A stretch of 44,235 nt of DNA from Candidatus Obscuribacterales bacterium (GTDB taxonomy: Bacteria > Cyanobacteriota > Vampirovibrionia > Obscuribacterales > Obscuribacteraceae), in contig JAKFUT010000111.1 in assembly GCA_021732565.1 (NCBI GenBank), positions 1 through 44,235 on the forward strand. The letters run 5' to 3'. Under the pieces are notes generated by a model, which made no database searches, was not told the DNA's origin, and was given only the letters and a program-made list of their open reading frames with translations. Positions 12,701 to 21,700 of this stretch are shown piece by piece. Every line of letters begins with the position of its first letter. Positions within the stretch are counted from its first letter, which is position 1. The position numbers and the translations under genes were made by a program.

Positions 12701-15700
12701 GGTGTTGGCGGTGCCGGTGCCAATGGAGGCACAGGAGGCAACGGCGGGTCCGGCGCCGGGACATTCATCACTTTACACTTTTATCAATATGGGGATGCTA
12801 GCCTGCGTCCCGTTTTTGCCGCAGCTGTTTCCGGCGACGAGAATTCGTATACGTTACCTCCATCAGGGTCGCACCTCTTTTTCGGCGTCAAGGTTGCTGA
12901 TCTGGTTGTGCTGCCGGACATGTTCGAAGTCAGTCCGCAAGGCAACGGCAGTGCTGGCGGCAACGGGGGCAACGGTGGCAATGGCCAGTCCGGTGGCGCA
13001 GGAAGCAACGGTGGCAATGGTGGCAACGGTGGGAGTGGTGGCAACGGAGGGCAAATCACATTAGTGGCCAATAAACTCACCATCAACGGTCCAATTCTCG
13101 CCGCTCAGGGTAACGGAGGTTTGGCCGGTCTTGGCGGAGCCGGAGGGCAAGGCGGGACGGGCGGTCAAGGTGGGGAAGGCGGCACCGGTGGTGGAGCGGG
13201 TGGTCCGGGAGGCCCGCTCCCGCCAGTTACAGGGGTGCCCAACCCGCTGATAGCACCACAGATACTGGAAGGTCCGTCAGCGGACGTGGTCCATTTCGCC
13301 TTTGTCGGAGGAAGTGGTGGCGGCGGTGGTGCCGGTGGTTTCGGTGGACGAGGGGGAGCTGGAGGAATAGGAGGACAGGGCGGATCAAGCGGTGCTGCAG
13401 GAGCCGGCGGATTTTCATTGACATCCCATGCCGCCACCGGTGGTACTAGCGGGACAAACCACTCGGCAGATGCACTGATAAACGGAACCGCAGGCGCCAA
13501 CGGAATCTACGGAACAAATGGTGTCGGAGGTGAGGGATACGGGGGCGGTGCCAACGGGTCGAACGGAGATAACAATCCCCAAATAAGTGTAGGTCCCGGC
13601 ATCCAGTCCGTTGCGCCGGGTCCATTCGGAAGTCAAATCGGTCTGATTGGTGCTTCCGGCGGTCTTGATACAGCATCCACCCCTGGAGGCCGGGGCGGAT
13701 TTGGAGCGGTATCAGCCAGTTTTCTGGGTAATCCCAATCAACAGCCACAACACAAAGGTTATTCTGCAGGGCCGGCTCAATCTATAACCCTTAATGGCAG
13801 CGTGGCCCAGTACACAAATGTAGGAACAGCTAGCGGTGCGGCAGGGTCCAACGGTATCGCAATAGCCCCCGGCCGAGCACTCTCCGGGCAGAATGGAACC
13901 AATGGCGCAAATGGTACTGCAGGTAGTGCAGGCTTTATCAATATTACTGCAGGTACCTTAAACCCAATCGGTACTATCGGACAAAGTAATTATTCATTCC
14001 ATAATGATCCCAATTATGCAAACTATTCGATTGTCGGCTCGTCGGTCAATATAACTACAAACTCAAACATCGGAGAAAGTACGAATCGCTCGCAAATCAT
14101 TGCACCAACGGCTTCTTTCAATACCAGCGGAAATGTTTTCGTAGCGACAGCCGGCGCCATTTCTTTAGGAAGATCAAGTGCAGCGACTCTAGATCTTCAG
14201 GTGCCAGGGGCGATCATTATTGCAGGCACTCTAACAGTAAACAACCTTTCGCTTCAGTCAACGTCCGCAACAGATGTCATAACTGTGAATAACCGCATCG
14301 ATGCAACGGGTACGGTTTCCCTCATCACGAATGGAAGGATTTTGGCCGCACAGCATGACTCCGCTATTAATGCAGCAGATGTCCTACTACAGAGCGGTGG
14401 GCTTGAGCTCGGCACGGCAATCAATGCCACGGGAACGGTCCAAATTAAATCGGCACCACATGTGTCCATTGGCATCCTTGAAAGCTCCGACTACTTCCTT
14501 AAGGCGACGGCTCTCTCAAGCATCATCGCCAAGACTTTAATCATCGGAGACCGGTCCAATGATGGCGGAATTTTTATTCGATCGGATCTCAACCTCACCT
14601 CCTCAGGTCCTGGCAATTTCGACCTTCAGTTGCTCAATGGCGACAATGTTGATACACAAGGCTCCAGGCTTAATTTAGGAGGTCATACCCTCAATATTGA
14701 CACGGGGCGGTTCGCTATGCTTGGCGCCATCGCCAGCACAAACTCGGTCTCTATAACATCGAACCTGGGCACAACCATTCTTGGCGGCTCCGAAATCGAG
14801 AATCAGCCGGTTACCGGCATTACGGGCTCAAGCATAACAATATCAGGGACAAGCCTCTCGCTCTCGAGCCCACTCAACGCCATCAACGGGGGAACAGTAA
14901 CCTTTCAGCCCTCTGCAAACAGCAGCATCGTTTTCGGCGGAGGATTCAACGCAAACGCACTTTCCCTGACAAGCACGTTACTGGGGAAAATCACCGCTGG
15001 CAAGGTCATTGTTGACGCCTCTACCTCGTCAGGCGGAATCACTCTTGCCGGCTACAATGCCACCGGCCTCGGTGCAGGCAAATACAACCTTTCTTTCTTG
15101 ACAGGTGGTAACTTCACTGGCACAGGCGCCGCTCTGACCTCAGATAAGACCGTTAATATAAGTGCCGCCGGCAGTGTCAATACCGGAGGACTATCCGGTT
15201 CAAACATCACTCTGACAGGCACCACAGTAAATGCCGACGGGATGGTAACAGCGGCCTCTCAATTGGCAGTACATTCGACCGGAAACATCACTTCCTCTGG
15301 AGCGGGCAAGCTGACAGGGATAGAGATAGACCTGACCTCATCCAGCGGGTCTATCGGAACGTCCACAAACACACGACTTGCCACTGGCGCCGATCAACTT
15401 GTTGTTTCTGCCACAAATGGCAGCATCTATCTCAGTCAAGATCGTTCAGTCACCATAAGCTCTGCCAATGCCGGAGCAACCTTTGACGTTCTTTTGAGCA
15501 GCTCCGGCAATATTTCACTTCCGGTTGCTGTATCAACTTCAACTTCCATTTCACTGACCTCGTCAACTGGTACAGTGAACGGTGCTGGCTTGTTGACTTC
15601 TCGCCTGATTGACGTTACGGGATTCGCCGGCGTCAATCTTTATACCAGGGTTGTCGACACCGCCGACGGTGCCCCGGGTAATCTATCGGTCAAATCACTT

Positions 15701-18700
15701 AACGGACTGATCACCGTAAACGATCAAAGTAGCCGGTTGGTAACCGATATCGGAACCACGAAGGGCGCTTCAATATATACTACGGGCGAGATATTCGCTC
15801 GCACGGCAAGCACGCTGGATCCCGCCAGTGTTTCCGGCTCCATCCTCATCAATAACACCAGCAGTACACTAGCAAGTTCCATTCATTCTCTCGGACTCAT
15901 CGCACGAGACAACATCACTTTAATCACTAACGGGAACATCGATACGATTGATATTACAGGAACGGCAAATCCACACCCTCTCGCGTGCTGCACCGCCAAT
16001 GTCACACTCACTGACAGCGTAAACGGAATGGTAGTCTTAAATGCTGCTGGCGACGTGAGAGGACAGGCCGGAGTGAACGGTGCAGTGCCGACAAGCCTCC
16101 TGGTCAGCGCGCCGGGAGTCTCAATTGGCAGCGGCAAATCCGCTTACGTTGAAGACATGCAGACAGGCTCAACCACATTAGTGCAAACATCGGTTCTCGA
16201 GCTGGCACTGACCGTTCACGGAACAGTGCAAATACCCGTCGACATTTCTGGCAACAAAATAACCATTCAAGGCGCAACGGGAACGAACACAGGAATTTCA
16301 CTGCTGGGGAACATTGTCGCCGAGACTTCATTAACGCTCGGCGCCACCGGTAACGGTGCTATGACTCAATCCTCTGCAGCCTCGCTGACAAGCGCCGTTA
16401 TAGTGCTCTCGTCAAATGCGGGAGACATAGGAACCGCCACCCAAGCGATAAGAACGGCTACGCCAAAGCTCTCAATCAATAGCGGTGGCAATACCAGCGT
16501 GCAAAATATTTCTGCCACCGAATTGGTTTTACAAGCATCAACCATAAGTGGAGCATTGTCTATTTCTTCGGTTGGTTCATTAACAACGGCCGGAGAAATC
16601 AAAGCCGCAAGTATTTCTATTGATACAATCGCCGGTTCACAGGCGAATATCACCATTGGCTCCAAGCTCACTCCGACAGCCGCGGGCGCTAATCTCACGC
16701 TTACTGCCGATGGAGCTCTCGTCACCACTGGCACTGGTAAAATCTCAGGAGACATAGTTAGCATAACTTCTCGTACTGGTAACATTGGCGGCAGTGCGAC
16801 GGATCGCACAATACTTTCTGCAAGTCGATTAACTGCCGTCGCGAGCAAAGGAAGTGCATTCCTTCAGCAAGATGGCTCCCTCACCGTTGATTCCGGCAAA
16901 GCCTCAACAACTTTTGACCTTCTCGTAAACGGCAACTTAACTGTAGCCGGAATAGGCGCTGATGGTTCCCTGAAGTTGACGACCACTGGTGGCGGAAACA
17001 TGCTGAGCTCGGGAAGCCCGCTACTCAATAGTCCTAATATAACGCTCTCTGCCGCAGGCGATGTCGGCACTGATAGTGCCCCCTTAAGAACCGCTGCAGG
17101 AACGTTGCTTATCACGGCTAATAGCGCTTTCATAGATAATGCAACAAGCAAACCGATAAATCTGGGAGCTTCAACATTAGCAGGCTCCCTGCAAGTGACC
17201 TCAGACGGCTCACTCACCACCACAGGCGATATCGCAGCATCAAACATCAAATTGCAAACTACCTCAGGCAGCAATTCGGACATTAACATCGGTTCGAAAC
17301 TATCAGGTAAAACATCATCGACTGCGGCCATAGTTATAGATGCGTCCGGAAACATCACCTCCACAGCCAACGGGCTGCTCAACGCCAATGTCATCACGTT
17401 AAATAGCGCAAAAGACATTGGCAGTGTTTTCCAAAGCATCAGGACAATAACGGGAAGTCTGACTCTCACCGGCACCAATGCATACATTCAGAATCTGGCT
17501 CTAACAACATTAGCGATCGCGACTTCCACCGTCACAAATTCTCTTTCGTTATCGTCAACTGGAGCCCTTTCCACAACCGGCGAGGTATCAGCAACAAATA
17601 TTTCCATCCAAACGGTCGCGGGTTCCGGCGCCACTATTAACGTGGGAAGCAAACTATCGGCCAACGGCAGCGATTCAGGCGCACCGACGTTGTCCCTAGT
17701 CGCCGATGGAAACCTGACGTCTGCAGCACCAGGCATAGTGGAAGGTAATTACGTTAGCCTTACTTCCAGATCAGGAAACATTGGAACAGCATCAAATGAC
17801 CGGTTCACTGTAAGCGCTACCAAACTCGATGTGAACGCCAACAGTGGCGACATTTATCTGAAGACTGACAATTCAGTCGGCATCGCCTCAGCCCAAGCGC
17901 TCGGAACCTTCGATCTTCTTATGTCTGGAACTACGCAGACAACAAGCGTTACCGGAAACATCAATGCCAATGGCGTAGCCATTCAAGCAAATATCGGCAC
18001 CAATGGCGGCTTGTTCCTCGCTGGAGCGATTTTGGCGGGCAATTCATTGACCCTGGTAGCTCATGGTAGCGGATCGATTTTACAATCCGGCAGCGGGCAA
18101 ATCTCCAGCAAACAAATCAGCCTCGCTTCAGATCGAAACGTCGGCAGCGATACACAAAGCATCAAGACATCAGCAGATCAACTCACCATCAATGCTAGCG
18201 GCGATGCCTACATTGAGAATACATCAAGCACTCCGCTAGCATTGGCTCAGTCTACTCTTGGCGGTTCGCTCACGCTCTCTTCAGGTGGATCGATCGCAAC
18301 ACTGGGAGAACTAAAAGCCGCCAAAGTAACAATGGCAACTTCAATCGGATCGCAAGGCGATATCAAGTTCGGTGCCGATGCATCGGCCTCGGCGAGTGGA
18401 GAAGATTTCACTGTAGTGGCCGACGGAAATATTGAAACGGCCGGCTCCGGTAAAATAACAGGAGACATAGCCAGCCTGACCTCAAGGTCCGGAAACCTGG
18501 GCACAGGAACGACGGGCCGCGTCTTAATGAATGTGAATCAGCTGACGACAGCTGCTCAGGGGAACGTTTTCCTGAAGCAGGACGGAGCGGTAATCATTAA
18601 CTCCGGCTCGGGACAGGGTTCCTTTGATCTCCTCGTTACAGGAAATATAACTGTTGGCGGTGAAATTGAGAGCAGCGGATCACTAAAGATAACCGCTACT

Positions 18701-21700
18701 GGTGGCGGAAAGATTAGCGGAACCGCCAATGGACTGCTGCGGGCACCAACGGTAACACTGGCAGCATCAGCGGATATAGGCAGTGACTTGCTGGCAGTCA
18801 AAACTGCAACAGGAGCACTGATGATCACCGGTGCAAACAATGCATATTTGAAAAACGTTTCTACTTCGTCCCTTAATTTAGACACGTCTTCGCTCAACGG
18901 GTCGCTTGAACTCGCTTCTAACGGCTCAATTAAGACGATTGGCGATGTGTCAGCGGCCAATATCAAATTAGACACCAGCAATGGCACTGCGGCTGACATT
19001 CAAGTGGAAACAAAACTATCAGCAATCGGCGCAGCACCATCTACAGTATCGCTAAGTGCATCAGGCAAGATTACTTCTACAGCCAATGGACTGCTCAGCG
19101 GCGACGCAGTCATTGCTTCTTCTTCTTCTAACGTTGGCGATGATTCTCAAAATATCCGCACAGAGACGAAATCGCTCAAGGTCTCAGGAGGTTCCGCTTA
19201 TATAACCAACGTAAGCGGTGGTTCGCTGTCCCTGGAGGAATCGACCTTATCCGGCTCCTATGCCATTTCGTCCAATGGAGAAATCGTCACCAGTGGAGGT
19301 ATATCTGCCACAACAATCAGTTTGAGCAATGCCGCCGGTTCCGCAGCGAACATCAATATCAATTCGAACCTATCAGCCACTGGTAGCGGTAACAACTTCT
19401 CCGTAATCGCCGACGGAAACATAACCACTTCGGCCACAGGGCGACTGAGTGGTGACTCAATCAGTTTGGAGTCGCGTTCCGGAAGCATCGGAGGCGGCTC
19501 TAGTTCAAGGTTATTCGTGAATGCCTGTGAATTGCAAGCAACTGCCACCACGGGAGATGTTTATTTAAAAACCGATGGTTCCCTCGCCATTAAGAATGCA
19601 GTCGCCAGCGGAACATTTGATATGTTGACTCTTGGCACGAACAATGACATTACGATTTCAGGACCCGTTCAGGCCAATCACGTATTCCTGGATACAGCAG
19701 GAACCATATCTGGATCTGCTGACGGATTGATTTCATCCAATCTCATTTCAGTGAACGGTGGCAAGGGAATAGACGTAGAGACATCCGTAAGCGACACTGC
19801 TACGGGCTTGCCAGGCACCATTCATATCTCGTCCGCAAACGGAGCGTCAGTAGTACACGACCATAGCACCAGCCTCATCGCTGAACTGGGTCCGGCCGTG
19901 TCCGTGACCATCACAACCACTGCTGAGGTATTCGCAAGCACGGCAAGCAGCCTTGATCCAGCCGTGGTGATTCCTTCTATAACCATCGATAATTCAACTA
20001 GCACGTCGGCAAAATCGATTCACTCCCTCGGTATGGTTGCCCGAGACAGCGTCACGCTCATCACAAACGGCGACATCGATACACTCGACCCGAGTGGAAA
20101 TCAGAACCCGCACCCGCTGGCTTGCTGCGCTGCCAATATCACGCTTACCGACAACGTAAACGGGCAAGTACTCCTCAAAGCCGTGGGGAATGTAAGTGGC
20201 ACCCTCAATGGAAGCGGGGGAACTCCGGTCACGCTGAAAGTCGACGCACCGAATGTGGGTCTGGGCACGGGCAAATCAGCCTATATAGAAGATCTTCACC
20301 AGGGTCCGACGACTCTTCTGGATCCGACCATAGGCATTCTCGAACTAACTGTAAGTGGCACATTGCAGACCACAGTTCCTGTATTCAGTGATCAACTCCT
20401 GATTCAAGCAGCGCCAGGCAGCAATGCGGGCATAGTTATCGGGAGCAATCTTGTGGCCACTGATTCAGTGAAGTTAGTTGCAGACGGTACAGGAAATATT
20501 GCGCAAACCACTAACACCGTTATCACAACCACTAATCTCAATCTTACCGGAAATGCCGACATTGGTGCCAGCGGACAGGGGATCACCACCTCCGCGCAAA
20601 ACCTGGCAGTAAATGGGGGAGGTAGTGCTTTCATTGAGAATGTTTCCAGTTCTCCTGTTAATTTGGGCACCTCCACCGTGGGCGGATCTCTTCAGTTGAC
20701 CTCCACAAGTTCCATCAATGCAACTGGCGATGTGCAGGCCTCCAACATCGTCTTACAAACTGCACCAGGAACAAATGCCGGAATAAACATAAGTGCTAAT
20801 TTGAATTCGACCGGACAAGTAACGCTGCAAGCCGAAGGTGGAAAAGTTTCTCAAGGAACCGGATTTGTGGTTAATGCCGACAAAGGCGTCACCCTTGTGA
20901 CTGAAAACGGCAAGATTTCCAGTGCCGGGGGAACGGTCAATCTCACCGTTTTAAGCTCATTAATTGGAGCGCAAGCACCTTCTACCAATCAGAATTCAAG
21001 TTCGCCGGAGCCTGTTGCTCTTCAGGCTAACACTCCGTCCATCGGAGATGCGGCCGGGAGCAGTAGACAGGGCAGTGTAATTGTTCCGACAGATACGCTT
21101 AAAGCTGGAATTAAGATGACCCGCAGGCATGGCGGAAACTCGGACTCCGAATCGACAGATGAAAACACGGAAGAAGAGACTTCGGAAGGAGCTTCCGAAG
21201 AAATTGGAGAGAGTGGCACCGGCGCTGGTGCACCTTATTCCAAATTCGCGGATAAATTGCCTGGTACCAACGGAACAATTTACGCTTCGCCGAACAACAG
21301 TCAGGTGCTGTATGCTCCACGGCAAGCGGTGCAGATAGAGCTCGCGGGAGGAACCTTGTCGATGGCGGCAGGATCTGTGGTTTTCTTCACCTCCACGGGA
21401 AATGATGTTGCAATTTACAACCTGCACGACCCACATGGGGGTAGCGTGGCCTTAGTTGTCGACGGCATGAAAATAACGTTGGCGCCTGGCGAACAGCTGG
21501 TCTTGACGCGCGATAAAGTTGGCAGTTTTGAAAAGATAAATCCAGGCAAACAAATTGCATACAGACATGAAGTATTGCATGAGCTGCCTAATGGACTACG
21601 AGCTTTCGTTTCGGACTTCTCCATCACCTCTGCTCTCACTAGCATCACGCCGCTGAAGCAGATGTTGTCTAATTCCGCGCATCACCACATCGCCCACAAG

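Noticed and set aside
12532..13560. Short-period repetition that could suggest a CRISPR array
   Set aside because: Units are irregular GGN codons in one open frame; there are no constant-length repeats with unique spacers and no cas genes.
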